DNA of 56,000 nt from JAHITU01 sp043800905 (GCA_043800905.1 JAZDMO010000002.1:1-56000), one strand, 5' to 3'. Shown: positions 40,703 through 48,465, numbered from the stretch's first letter. Notes: a model not told the origin generated them from the sequence alone. Made by a program: numbers and translations.

Positions 40703-41986
40703 ATGTTTAATACAAAAAGCCGAAACAGAAGTTTCGATAAAAGTTCAAATGTGAATAAACCTCACAGCAACCAAAGCCGTAGTTTTAGTAAACACACAAC
40801 CAGTGCCACCAGAAATAATAATCGCGGACGAAGTTTCGGAAGATATTCTAGTAGTAGAAGCCGAAACAGTCGTTCTGGCCAAAGCCAATTTAACGACATC
40901 TCAAAATTTATTAATAAAGCTATCCCAATGGCTGAAGTTGCTCCGTATGAAGCTGTGAATTCTTTTGCTAATTTCCCTATTGATGAACGTCTGAAAACAA
41001 ACATTACAAGAATTGGTTATACAAATTTAACTCCAATTCAAGACCAATCTATCCCGCATGTTTTAGGTGGTCGTGATATTGTAGGAATTGCAAACACAGG
41101 AACTGGTAAAACAGCAGCTTTCGTTATTCCTCTTTTAGACAAGGTCATGAAAAACGCTAATCACAAAGTCATCATTATTGCTCCCACTAGAGAATTAGCA
41201 ATTCAAATTAACGAAGAACTTATTAAGTTATCTTCTGGTTTAAGAATTTATTCTGTTTGTGCAGTAGGAGGTATGCCAATTTATAAACAATTAACAGATT
41301 TGCGTCGTGACCATAATTTCGTAATTGGAACCCCCGGAAGATTAAAAGATTTGACCGACCGTGGTCGTTTACAAATGAAAAATTTTCAAACCATTGTTTT
41401 AGATGAATCTGACCGTATGCTTGATATGGGATTCGTAAATGATATGCGTTTTCTTATGGCGGCTATGCCAACTAATCGCCAAACCTTATTCTTTTCAGCT
41501 ACCTTATCTAATGAGATTAAAAATATCATCAACGATTTCTTAAACGAACCAATTCATATTTCTGTAAAAACAGGAGATACCGCTAGTGGTGTAGATCAAG
41601 ACGTTATCTATGCCAAAAAAGAAACTAAACTTAATCTTTTACATGATTTGTTAATTCAGCCTGAGTTTAATAAAGTTTTAATCTTTGGAAGAACTAAAAT
41701 GGGAGTTGAAAAATTATCTAAAATTCTAGCCACCCGCGGTTTTAAAGTAAAATCGATTCATGGAAACAAAAACCACGGACAACGCCAGCAAGCTTTAAAG
41801 ATGTTTAAAGATAATAGTGTAAACGTTTTAGTTGCCACTGATGTAGCCGCTCGAGGATTAGACATTCCTAATGTCAGTCACGTAATTAATTACGAACTTC
41901 CCTCCACTTACGAAGACTATATCCATCGTATCGGAAGAACCGGTCGTGGAGGCAAAGCAGGGAAAGCTTTAACCTTCGTGGAATAA
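40703..41986 (+). CDS. DEAD-box RNA helicase, RhlE-like
   Basis: 427 aa. A Ser/Arg/Asn/Gly-rich N-terminal tail (1-70) precedes the helicase core: Q motif GYTNLTPIQDQSI, motif I ANTGTGKT, Ia PTREL, Ib TPGR, motif II DESD instead of DEAD, motif III SAT, V ATDVAARGLDIP and VI HRIGRTGRGG. It ends only 12 residues after motif VI, so the basic tail that RhlE proteins carry at the C-terminus sits at the N-terminus here. It probably remodels structured RNA or ribosome precursors. Confidence 0.92.
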   Translation: MFNTKSRNRSFDKSSNVNKPHSNQSRSFSKHTTSATRNNNRGRSFGRYSSSRSRNSRSGQSQFNDISKFINKAIPMAEVAPYEAVNSFANFPIDERLKTNITRIGYTNLTPIQDQSIPHVLGGRDIVGIANTGTGKTAAFVIPLLDKVMKNANHKVIIIAPTRELAIQINEELIKLSSGLRIYSVCAVGGMPIYKQLTDLRRDHNFVIGTPGRLKDLTDRGRLQMKNFQTIVLDESDRMLDMGFVNDMRFLMAAMPTNRQTLFFSATLSNEIKNIINDFLNEPIHISVKTGDTASGVDQDVIYAKKETKLNLLHDLLIQPEFNKVLIFGRTKMGVEKLSKILATRGFKVKSIHGNKNHGQRQQALKMFKDNSVNVLVATDVAARGLDIPNVSHVINYELPSTYEDYIHRIGRTGRGGKAGKALTFVE

Positions 41987-42000
41987 AAATTAAATTAAAG

Positions 42001-42030
42001 ATACCATCTCTCAGACGGTATTTTTAATTT
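42001..42030 (+). terminator. Terminator of the DEAD-box gene
   Basis: ATACCATCT-ctc-AGACGGTAT followed by TTTTAATTTTTT. Confidence 0.75.
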
Positions 42031-42109
42031 TTTCTATTAATATTTTGAATATCTCATAAAAAAGAATATAATCGAATCAGTTATTCATTATTAATTAATT
42101 TAAAATACC

Positions 42110-42661
42110 ATGGATAAAAAAACTTTAATTGCTATTGCTTTGTTAATTCTTTTGGGAGGAGGTTGGTATTTTTTTAATAATAAAGAAAATAAAAACCTAA
42201 ATGATATTAATGTTAATATTAATCCTCTAAATACCACATACAGAATTGAAAATGAAAAATTTACTCTAATAAACGGAAAAGCTGAAAAAGAAATTTCACC
42301 AGAGTTTGCGTCAAAAAATACAGTAACAGCATTTGGACAACCTTCTTTTGGAGATATTGATGAAGATGGAGATGAAGATGCTGTTTTAATCTTGGTGAAT
42401 AATCAAGGAGGAAGCGGAACCTTTTATTATGCAACAATGGCTGTTAATATCGACGGTCAATATAAAGGGACTGATTCTATTTTATTAGGAGATAGGATTG
42501 CTCCTCAAACCTATTATATTATAAACAACAAAGCTATCGTAAATTACGCCGACCGCTTACCAAACGAATCATTTAATATTAGACCTTCTCAAGGAAGAAG
42601 CCTTTACCTAGAATACAATCCAAAAAATTTAAATCTAATTATTTCTGATCCAGAAAACTAA
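42110..42661 (+). CDS. Membrane-anchored hypothetical protein with an FG-GAP-like motif
   Basis: 183 aa. Signal anchor at 5-20 (TLIAIALLILLGGGWYFF), then a soluble domain with FGDIDEDGDEDAVLIL near residue 80, a calcium-binding-like Asp-rich loop as in FG-GAP repeats, and a TFYYATMAV segment. Function unknown. A near-leaderless arrangement is not seen: TATAAT lies about 35 nt before the ATG. The next gene starts two bases after its stop. Confidence 0.72.
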   Translation: MDKKTLIAIALLILLGGGWYFFNNKENKNLNDINVNINPLNTTYRIENEKFTLINGKAEKEISPEFASKNTVTAFGQPSFGDIDEDGDEDAVLILVNNQGGSGTFYYATMAVNIDGQYKGTDSILLGDRIAPQTYYIINNKAIVNYADRLPNESFNIRPSQGRSLYLEYNPKNLNLIISDPEN

Positions 42662-42662
42662 A

Positions 42663-42992
42663 ATGCGTATTTGGGATATAGAACCAAAAAAATTATGCCG
42701 ACAACACTTGTTGGGAGAACATCGAGAACTTCATGCCATCTGGAGTATTTTAAATAATAATAAAAAAGGTTATAGAAACCATCCAGAAACAAAACGTTGG
42801 GTCGGTAAAAAGAAAGCTTTGTTTTTAAGACATCAAAAACTTGTAGAAGAAATGCAGAAAAGAAATTATCAACATCACTCTCCTTTAAATAAAAAAGGAG
42901 CAACGGGTAAGGCCACTCAAAATACACTAATAAACACCAAAAAAGAACAACAAATAATTTTAAAAAATAAAAATTGTTTATGTTTATTGTAA
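42663..42992 (+). CDS. Pyrimidine-dimer DNA glycosylase-like protein (Pyr_excise / DenV type)
   Basis: 109 aa. MRIWDIEPKKLCRQHLLGEH followed by RELHAIWSIL fits the N-terminus of the T4 endonuclease V family, where His, Glu and Arg near the start form the active site. HPETKRWVGKKKALFLRHQK and the SPL segment are also family-like. The family removes UV-induced thymine dimers by glycosylase/AP-lyase action. It lies two bases after the upstream gene and has its own terminator. Confidence 0.75.
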   Translation: MRIWDIEPKKLCRQHLLGEHRELHAIWSILNNNKKGYRNHPETKRWVGKKKALFLRHQKLVEEMQKRNYQHHSPLNKKGATGKATQNTLINTKKEQQIILKNKNCLCLL

Positions 42993-42995
42993 AAT

Positions 42996-43028
42996 AAAAA
43001 AGGACGAACTTGTAGTTCGTCCTTTTTT
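42996..43028. terminator. Bidirectional terminator
   Basis: AAAAAAGGACGAACT-tgt-AGTTCGTCCTTTTTT between two convergent genes. Confidence 0.85.
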
Positions 43029-43035
43029 AGTTTTA

Positions 43036-43941
43036 CTAATTATTTTCTTGATTTCCAGTAGTATTCAAAGTTCCTCTCATTCTCATTACCCCTCCTTCAA
43101 TACCTTCTCTAATTGGATCACTGTAATTTTCTTGAGCTCTTTCTTGTATTAATTTCCCTATCTGTTCTCCCCTTTCTTCCATTTGTTGTAATCTTGTTTC
43201 GGCTTGAGGATCTCCCGCTTCGGCTCTCTTTTGTAATTCTATCTTAACACTTTCTCTTCTTGCATCAATTTCTTCTCTATTTTGAATCATCTCATTCCTT
43301 ATCTCAGTATTTAATTCTTTCAATTCTAGCTTAGCGCTTTCATCACCTTCTTTAATCCTATTTCTTAATTCTTCTTGTTTATTTTTATATTCTTCTATTT
43401 TAATTTTATGTTCTTCAACCTTTGTTTCAACTTCATCTAAACGAGCTTGAACTTTTTCTTGAACCTCAACTTTCTTTGTTTCGGCCTTTTTTAATAATTC
43501 TTGAGCTCTCTCCATCACCTTTTCGGCTTTTGCAATAACTCCTTCATCATCACTATTTGCTAAAAATTCTTCAGCTATTTTCATTCTTTCTTCCGCAAAA
43601 GCTATAACCTTATCAGCTCTTTTTTCTGCATCAAAAGTAAAAGTTAAAGAAAAATTTTCTTTAATACCTCTCCACCATAATCCAAAAGATGACATTGTTC
43701 TAACTTCTTCTCCAATCCCTTGAGAATTTTCTGGAATAGATTCTAATTCAATTCCAATAGTTCCTTCAGGATTACTAACTGAATTATCACCAACAACCTC
43801 GGTTCCAGCAACCTCAACAACAACCCCTTCAGAAGTTGTAGCTTCAATTAAAGTTGGAACAGCAATAACTTCTTCTTCAGCCTGAACATTAATTCCCGTA
43901 AGGAACAAAGTTAAAACTGGTAAAAATAATATTTTTTTCAT
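43036..43941 (-). CDS. Exported coiled-coil protein, DUF5667-like
   Basis: 301 aa. Signal peptide (1-21, ending NVQA). Residues 85-150 (LWWRGIKENFSLTFTFDAEK then RADKVIAFAEERMKIAEEFL) match the DUF5667 pattern; 140-270 form a long charged coiled coil rich in Glu, Lys and Arg (ELLKKAETKKVEVQEKVQAR). Probably a secreted or envelope-associated structural protein. Function unknown. Confidence 0.78.
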   Translation of the reverse strand: MKKILFLPVLTLFLTGINVQAEEEVIAVPTLIEATTSEGVVVEVAGTEVVGDNSVSNPEGTIGIELESIPENSQGIGEEVRTMSSFGLWWRGIKENFSLTFTFDAEKRADKVIAFAEERMKIAEEFLANSDDEGVIAKAEKVMERAQELLKKAETKKVEVQEKVQARLDEVETKVEEHKIKIEEYKNKQEELRNRIKEGDESAKLELKELNTEIRNEMIQNREEIDARRESVKIELQKRAEAGDPQAETRLQQMEERGEQIGKLIQERAQENYSDPIREGIEGGVMRMRGTLNTTGNQENN

Positions 43942-44117
43942 TTTAAATAAATTTTTAATTAATAATATATTTTTTCAAATAATCAAATACATTCTACCTT
44001 GTTTCATAATTAAATTGCAAATTAACAATTTACCAACACCTTAGCTATTTTCCTTTACTTTATAATCCGAATATGGTTTAATTAAAACATCAAAAAGAGG
44101 AGCTGAATAAAGGGAAC

Positions 44118-44147
44118 ATGAAGTCGAGTTTGTTCTGCAGTATCTAA
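44118..44147 (+). CDS. Possible leader peptide upstream of the cold-shock gene
   Basis: ATG AAG TCG AGT... encodes MKSSLFCSI and stop, with AGGGA four bases upstream. It lies in the leader of the cold-shock gene, whose own start has no Shine-Dalgarno site. Translation is unproven. Confidence 0.25.
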   Translation: MKSSLFCSI

Positions 44148-44181
44148 AGTTTGAGTATTAATAATTTTATTTATTTAAACA

Positions 44182-44382
44182 ATGAATAAAGGAACAATCG
44201 CTCGTGTTACCGATCGTGGTTTTGGATTCATCGCACAAGAAGGTGTGGAAAAAGATTTATTTTTTCATGCTAACGAAGTGAAAGATGTCCCTTTCAATGA
44301 ACTACGCGAAGGAGACGCTGTGACATTTGAAATCACTGATGGTCCTAAAGGCCAAAGTGCGACAAATGTTGTAAGAGTATAA
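44182..44382 (+). CDS. Cold-shock domain protein (CspA family)
   Basis: 66 aa, a single CSD. RNP1 is DRGFGFIAQE and RNP2 is DLFFHANEV; the C-terminal GDAVTFEITDGPKGQSATNV is standard. It binds single-stranded RNA and keeps it unfolded. TATAAT at 44061-44066 gives a leader of about 110 nt with a possible 9-codon leader ORF, in line with post-transcriptional control of cold-shock genes. Confidence 0.95.
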   Translation: MNKGTIARVTDRGFGFIAQEGVEKDLFFHANEVKDVPFNELREGDAVTFEITDGPKGQSATNVVRV

Positions 44383-44390
44383 ATTTTTAG

Positions 44391-44426
44391 AAAAAAGCGA
44401 TGGGCGTTAACCCATCGCTTTTTTTA
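44391..44426 (+). terminator. Terminator of the cold-shock gene
   Basis: AAAAAAGCGATGGG-cgtta-ACCCATCGCTTTTTTT-like stem, nine bases after the stop. Confidence 0.8.
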
Positions 44427-44432
44427 TTTTTA

Positions 44433-44467
44433 TTGACTTCGCTTTGTTATGGGTATATACTCATAAC
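44433..44467 (+). promoter_or_regulatory. Promoter and operator-like palindrome of the DUF5320-DUF134 operon
   Basis: TTGACT (44433), 17-nt spacer, TATACT (44456). A 22-bp inverted repeat GTTATGGGTAT/ATACTCATAAC (44446-44467) covers the -10 box, with one mismatch between arms. A repressor bound there would block RNA polymerase. The DUF134 protein with its HTH, encoded in the same operon, is the obvious candidate (autoregulation inferred). Confidence 0.7.
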
Positions 44468-44510
44468 AAATAAAGGTCGAATTTTTATTAATCTTAACCC
44501 AAATAAAATT

Positions 44511-44687
44511 ATGACTAATTTTGACGGAACTGGACCTCAAGGAAAAGGTCCAAAAACAGGTCGAGGATTAGGTCCCTGCAATACCAAAAATGAAACTTTA
44601 AAAAATAATCCTCAAAGATCTCGTAATGCAAACTGTGGTCGTGGTATGGGCTTAGGAAGAAATTCATCTCTTCAAAATAATGCCTAG
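44511..44687 (+). CDS. DUF5320 small protein
   Basis: 58 aa from the ATG at 44511. MTNFDGTGPQGKGPKTGRGL then GPCNTKNETLK matches the Gly/Pro-rich DUF5320 N-terminus (M-P-x-x-D-x-T-G-P-x-G-x-G-P-x-T-G-R). Upstream in-frame codons lie before the promoter's likely start site, so they are not used. The family is often beside DUF134 and NifB/NifX-like metal-related genes. Its last 8 nt overlap the DUF134 start. Confidence 0.82.
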   Translation: MTNFDGTGPQGKGPKTGRGLGPCNTKNETLKNNPQRSRNANCGRGMGLGRNSSLQNNA

Positions 44688-44952
44688 ACCGAAAAGATGT
44701 CGTAGAATAAATTTTCAACCTTCTATTGTTTTTTTTAAACCTCAAGGCATCCCCTTACAACAACTAAAAAGTATCTCTTTAAGTCATGAAGAATTAGAAG
44801 CCCTTAGATTAAAAAATATTGAAAATCTAGACCAAACCGAATGTGCTTTGGAAATGGAAACTTCTCAAAGTACCCTTCAAAGAATTTTAGATTCTGCTTA
44901 CAAAAAAATAAGTGATGCTTTAATAAATGGAAAAGCAATTAGAATTGAATAA
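44680..44952 (+). CDS. DUF134 (UPF0251) HTH protein
   Basis: 90 aa. MPRPKRCRRINFQPSIVFFK then PQGIPLQQLKSISLSHEELE, and the sigma-70 region-4-like HTH ALRLKNIENLDQTECALEME TSQSTLQRIL, as in DUF134. These are predicted DNA-binding proteins. Coupled to the DUF5320 gene by overlap; the operator-like palindrome upstream suggests it controls its own operon. Confidence 0.88.
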   Translation: MPRPKRCRRINFQPSIVFFKPQGIPLQQLKSISLSHEELEALRLKNIENLDQTECALEMETSQSTLQRILDSAYKKISDALINGKAIRIE

Positions 44953-44960
44953 ATGCTACG

Positions 44961-45001
44961 AAAAAAAAGAGCGACGGGCTAATGCCCATCGCTCTTTTTT
45001 T
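44961..45001. terminator. Bidirectional terminator
   Basis: AGAGCGACGGGC-taat-GCCCATCGCTCT flanked by A- and T-runs; shared by the DUF134 operon and the convergent acidic ORF. Confidence 0.8.
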
Positions 45002-45010
45002 CATCACTGA

Positions 45011-45157
45011 TTATAGTTCTTCCTCATCTCCTCCGAAGTCATCACCCCAATCTTCGTCTTCTTCTTCCTCAATACTTCCCAAGACTTCATCTTCATCTTC
45101 TAATTCAGCGTCCTCTTCTTCAAGAGATTCCCCTTCTAAATTTTCAAAATCGTCCAT
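45011..45157 (-). CDS. Small acidic protein (48 aa)
   Basis: MDDFENLEGESLEEEDAELE then DEDEVLGSIEEEEDEDWGDD and FGGDEEEL: more than half Asp/Glu. The stop lies 10 nt before the shared terminator, which supports expression. It has no RBS. No family recognised; such acidic tails can mimic nucleic acid or bind metal or basic proteins. Confidence 0.6.
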   Translation of the reverse strand: MDDFENLEGESLEEEDAELEDEDEVLGSIEEEEDEDWGDDFGGDEEEL

Positions 45158-45333
45158 ATTTTTTATTAACCTAATCATTAAATTAATGATTATAAGGTTT
45201 ATTATTCAAAGGCAAAAAGCACTTTGAAATTATTAATAAACTGATAACATCGCCTATTCTATACTCTATTTAAAAGCTTTTCAAGTTTTTTTCTGTGGAT
45301 TACTCAATGGTAAAAAAAGCTTTATTTTTCAAG

Positions 45334-46551
45334 CTATTTTAAATACTTTTTTAAAAAACTTTCTTTAAATTCAAGAAAAGAATTTTCTAGTATGGCTTTA
45401 CGAATATTTTTAACAAGGTTAATAATAAAATATAAATTATGTATCGAAGCCAAAGTTCCGGCCAACATTTCTTTAGAACGAAATAAATGTGCTAAATAAG
45501 CTTTAGTATAATTTTGGCACATATAACAACCACAACCCTCATCTATTGGTAAAAAGTCATTTTTAAATTTTGCATTTAAAATATTTATCTTTCCATTCTT
45601 TGTATAAAGTGTCCCATTTCTAGCCAAACGAGTTGGAGCTACGCAATCAAAAAGATCTACTCCGTTTTGAATTCCCCCAAATAAGTCTTCAGGTTCGCCA
45701 ATCCCCAAAAGGTGTCTCGGTTTTTCTTGTGGTAAAACTGAATTAACCCAACCCACCGCGGTGTTCATATCTTCTTTATCAAAAGAACCACCAATTCCAA
45801 AACCATCAAAATCCATTTGTGAAATTACCTGAGCACTTTCTTTTCTTAAACCTTCAAAACGACCACCCTGAACAATTCCAAACAAAGCTTGTTGTTTTTG
45901 AGTAGCCTTTGACCTACCTAATTTTTTATGTTCAATCAAAGATCTCTCTGCCCAACGATGAGTTCTGTCCATAGCCTCTTTTTGATAACCAAAATTAGCT
46001 TGAGGAGAAGTACATTCATCAAAAGCAAAAATTATATCAGCTCCAATATTATGTTGAATTTGAATTGATTTTTCTGGAGTAAAACGATGCTTAGAACCAT
46101 CCAAGCAAGATCTAAAATCGACACCCTCTTCATCAATTTTAACCAAAGACCCCGCTTGGGACTTTGAAGGTCCCAATTTTTTATTTTCGTCTAAATTCGT
46201 TTGCTTGGCGATTTTTGTCACAGAAGTTCCCCAAGCGTCACCTAAAGAAAAAACCTGAAAACCCCCTGAATCAGTCATAGTCGGACCATCCCAATTCATA
46301 AATTTAGCTAAACCACCAGCTTCTTTCATTAAAGCATCACCGGGTTGTAAATATAAATGATAAGTATTAGCTAAAACCACCTGAGCTCCCAAATCATTTA
46401 CCTGCTCAGGGTTTAAAGCTTTAACCGTAGCTTTAGTTCCCACGGTCACAAAAGCGGGAGTTTGAATAACCCCAGAAGGAGTTTCTAAAATACCAGTTCT
46501 TCCTAATTCTCCTTTTATTTTCTTTTCTATTTTAAAATTAAATTTTTCCAT
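45334..46551 (-). CDS. tgt: tRNA-guanine transglycosylase
   Basis: 405 aa. It exchanges guanine-34 for a queuine precursor in tRNAs with GUN anticodons. TDSGGFQVFSLG (Asp nucleophile region), FGIVQGGRFEGLRKESA, GIGGSFDKEDM, LLGIGEPEDL and the zinc site CGCYMCQNY...H are present. About 25 extra residues follow FSLG (WGTSVTKIAKQTNLDENKKL then GPSKSQAGSLVK), partly encoded by the 21-bp palindrome at 46156-46176 that also occurs in truB. The second block LGRSKATQKQQALF may be another small insertion. Confidence 0.92.
   Translation of the reverse strand: MEKFNFKIEKKIKGELGRTGILETPSGVIQTPAFVTVGTKATVKALNPEQVNDLGAQVVLANTYHLYLQPGDALMKEAGGLAKFMNWDGPTMTDSGGFQVFSLGDAWGTSVTKIAKQTNLDENKKLGPSKSQAGSLVKIDEEGVDFRSCLDGSKHRFTPEKSIQIQHNIGADIIFAFDECTSPQANFGYQKEAMDRTHRWAERSLIEHKKLGRSKATQKQQALFGIVQGGRFEGLRKESAQVISQMDFDGFGIGGSFDKEDMNTAVGWVNSVLPQEKPRHLLGIGEPEDLFGGIQNGVDLFDCVAPTRLARNGTLYTKNGKINILNAKFKNDFLPIDEGCGCYMCQNYTKAYLAHLFRSKEMLAGTLASIHNLYFIINLVKNIRKAILENSFLEFKESFLKKYLK
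46156..46176. repeat. 21-bp palindrome inside tgt
   Basis: TTGGGACTTTGAAGGTCCCA plus A; 19 of 21 bases equal the palindrome in truB (11298-11318), with the same following T-run (AATTTTTT). The two are read in different frames. Confidence 0.6.
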
Positions 46552-46558
46552 TTTTTAA

Positions 46559-46587
46559 AGAAGGGCGAGCCGGAGGCTCGCCCTTCT
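46559..46587 (-). terminator. Terminator between parB and tgt
   Basis: AAGGGCGAGCC-gga-GGCTCGCCCTT; GC-rich stem, flanked by A and T residues. It closes the parB transcript on the minus strand. Confidence 0.7.
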
Positions 46588-46617
46588 TACTATAAACCAC
46601 AAACCATCATCTATCAA

Positions 46618-47601
46618 CTACAATGAAAAATCTTTTAAAGAATAAAGGTCTCCGTCTTCCTCAACCTCTCCGTAAATATTTTCTTCCTGGGTTTTAGCAA
46701 AAGCTTCTCGCTCTTTTTCTAATTCTTCAAAATTATCCCTTTCATAATTTATTAAAGTTTCATTGGGATCTCTTTTAGTTTCATTCTGAAGAATAGCAAT
46801 AATTTTTCTAATATCATCATTGGTAAAGAAATCAATCACTACTTTTCCACCCACTTCCTTTCTTTCAATCTGCACACGAGTTCCTAAAGATTCCGCTAGT
46901 TTTTCCTCCATTTCTACTAATTCTGGATCAACAATTAATTCCTTCTTTCTAACTTTATCATAGGCGATTCTACGAGCAATCTTTTCAGTTTCTCGTACCG
47001 AAAGTTTTTTATAAATAATTTCTTTAAATAAGGTTAGTTGTTCTTGAGGTCTGTCTTTCAACATCAAAATTGGTCGAGTATGTCCTTCCAAAATTTGACC
47101 ACTAGAAACTGCTTGCATAATTTCCTCTGGCAATAACAATAATCTTAAAGAGTTAGAAACATATTCTCGACTCTTTCCTACTTTTTTTCCTACTTCAATA
47201 TGCTTCAAACCAAATTCCTTCACTAAACGATCAAAAGCTTTAGCTCTATCGATAGGATTTAAATCTTCTCTTTGTAAATTCTCAATAATAGCTAACTCTA
47301 ATTTCAATCCATCATCATCCTCTTCATCACGAATAATCACGGGAACCTGTAATAAACCAGCTAGCTTTGAAGCTCTCAAACGTCTTTCTCCAGCAATTAA
47401 TTCATAAACAGAGCTAAGACCACCATCTTCCTTTAATTCTTCTTTTCTAGTCACAACTAAAGGCTGAAGAACACCATATTGCCGAATCGATTCAGCTAAA
47501 GAACTTAATTTTGCATGATCAAATTCCCTTCGTGGTTGAAAAGGATTGGGTTTTATTTTTTCTACTTCTATCCAAAAAATTGAATCATTTTGATAAGACA
47601 T
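46618..47601 (-). CDS. parB: Chromosome-partitioning protein ParB/Spo0J
   Basis: 327 aa. The ParB/Srx domain has KIKPNPFQPRREFDHAKLSS, YGVLQPLVV and the CTP-binding GERRLRASKLAG; the HTH domain has VGKKVGKSREYVSNSLRLLL, and HTRPILML follows. The C-terminus is acidic. It loads on parS sites as a CTP-dependent clamp to separate chromosomes. parA is not in the window and I see no canonical parS site. Confidence 0.94.
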   Translation of the reverse strand: MSYQNDSIFWIEVEKIKPNPFQPRREFDHAKLSSLAESIRQYGVLQPLVVTRKEELKEDGGLSSVYELIAGERRLRASKLAGLLQVPVIIRDEEDDDGLKLELAIIENLQREDLNPIDRAKAFDRLVKEFGLKHIEVGKKVGKSREYVSNSLRLLLLPEEIMQAVSSGQILEGHTRPILMLKDRPQEQLTLFKEIIYKKLSVRETEKIARRIAYDKVRKKELIVDPELVEMEEKLAESLGTRVQIERKEVGGKVVIDFFTNDDIRKIIAILQNETKRDPNETLINYERDNFEELEKEREAFAKTQEENIYGEVEEDGDLYSLKDFSL

Positions 47602-47636
47602 GATTTAGTAGGTTAGTTTGTTAGGTCATTAATTTT

Positions 47637-47656
47637 CCTGCCTGCCAACAGGCAGG
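47637..47656. repeat. GC palindrome variant CCTGCCTGCCAACAGGCAGG
   Basis: A 20-bp member of the palindrome family, with AA in place of GG at the centre, located in the parB upstream spacer. Confidence 0.6.
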
Positions 47657-47873
47657 TTAGGTTTTAATAAAATTTGCTTCGTAAATTTTATTCCCTAAAT
47701 CCTAAAATTTAATTCTTAATTTTAATGCATCTATTTTAACATAAAAAAATAACCAAAACAAAATTGATTATTGTGTTGAAAAAATAACCAAAAAGACTAT
47801 AATGTAAAGAGTTAAAAGTTAGAAATCAAGTTGTAAAAAAGAATATATATAAACTTGAAAATTAAGTAAAATG

Positions 47874-47927
47874 CCGGGGTGGCGAAATCTGCCTGCCGGC
47901 AGGCAGGTTGGTAGACGCGCTAGTTTT
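47874..47927 (+). pseudogene. Broken tRNA-Leu 5' half with an inserted 20-bp palindrome
   Basis: GCCGGGGTGGCGAAAT and TGGTAGACGCGCTAGT together match the 5' half of the tRNA-Leu(TAG) at 55519-55600 up to the anticodon stem. Between them lies CTGCCTGCCGGCAGGCAGGT (47889-47908), absent from the intact tRNA. After GCTAGT the sequence leads into the ATG of the GIY-YIG gene. No 3' half follows. Confidence 0.75.
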
Positions 47928-48167
47928 ATGTATTATGTATATGTAATAAAAAGTAGAGAAAGAAATTATATTTATGTTGGGCTTACAAATAATTTTGAGG
48001 AAAGATTAGATCGACATAATAGATTTCAAAATAAGACAACAAAACCTTATGCTCCTTTTGATTTAATTTTTATAGAAAAGTTTGAAATAAGGGCCGAAGC
48101 AAGGAAAAGGGAGAAATATTTAAAATCTGGTTGTGGTAAAGAATATATAAAATTGAAAATTAAATAA
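47928..48167 (+). CDS. Small GIY-YIG endonuclease
   Basis: 79 aa from the ATG at 47928. MYYVYVIKSRERNYIYVGLT gives the GIY-YIG pair as YVYVI...YIYVG, followed by NNFEERLDRHN (Arg and His) and the catalytic Glu region IEKFEIRAEARKREKYLKSG, typical of the UPF0213/YhbQ-like group. The same frame upstream passes through the broken tRNA and is not protein-like. It lies between a tRNA-Leu fragment and an intact tRNA-Leu, as homing or site-specific nucleases often do. Confidence 0.85.
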   Translation: MYYVYVIKSRERNYIYVGLTNNFEERLDRHNRFQNKTTKPYAPFDLIFIEKFEIRAEARKREKYLKSGCGKEYIKLKIK

Positions 48168-48176
48168 TTTATGTAT

Positions 48177-48258
48177 GCCGGGGTGGCGGAATTGGTAGAC
48201 GCGCACGACTCAAAATCGTGTAGGGCAACCTGTGAGAGTTCGATTCTCTCCCTCGGCA
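48177..48258 (+). tRNA. tRNA-Leu (anticodon CAA)
   Basis: GCCGGGGTGGCGGAATTGGT, anticodon arm CACGA-CTCAAAA-TCGTG with CAA, a short variable arm, T-arm GAGAGTTCGATTCTCTC, acceptor GCCGGGG/CCTCGGC. No CCA encoded. Confidence 0.95.
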
Positions 48259-48262
48259 CACT

Positions 48263-48298
48263 AAAAAAGGAAGTCGGCTTTGCCGACTTCCTTTTTTC
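48263..48298 (+). terminator. Terminator after tRNA-Leu(CAA)
   Basis: AAAAAAGGAAGTCGGC-ttt-GCCGACTTCCTTTTTT. Confidence 0.85.
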
Positions 48299-48337
48299 TA
48301 ACCATCTAATTTATAAAAACCTAACAATCTAACTTTG

Positions 48338-48410
48338 AGCCACCTGTCAGATTTGAACTGACGACCTACGGTTTACAAAACCGTTGCTCTACCAACTGAG
48401 CTAAGGTGGC
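48338..48410 (-). tRNA. tRNA-Thr (anticodon TGT)
   Basis: Reverse complement GCCACCTTAGCTCAGTTGGT; anticodon arm CGGTT-TTGTAAA-CCG with TGT; T-arm GTCAGTTCAAATCTGAC; acceptor GCCACCT/AGGTGGC. Confidence 0.95.
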
Positions 48411-48465
48411 TTAATTAATATTTAAAAATATTTATATATAAAAATTACAAACAATAACTTCTCCT

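Noticed and set aside
47871..47927. Upstream in-frame extension of the GIY-YIG protein (includes LPAGRQ)
   Set aside because: Encoded by the broken tRNA-Leu and the inserted palindrome; the ATG at 47928 begins the conserved domain.
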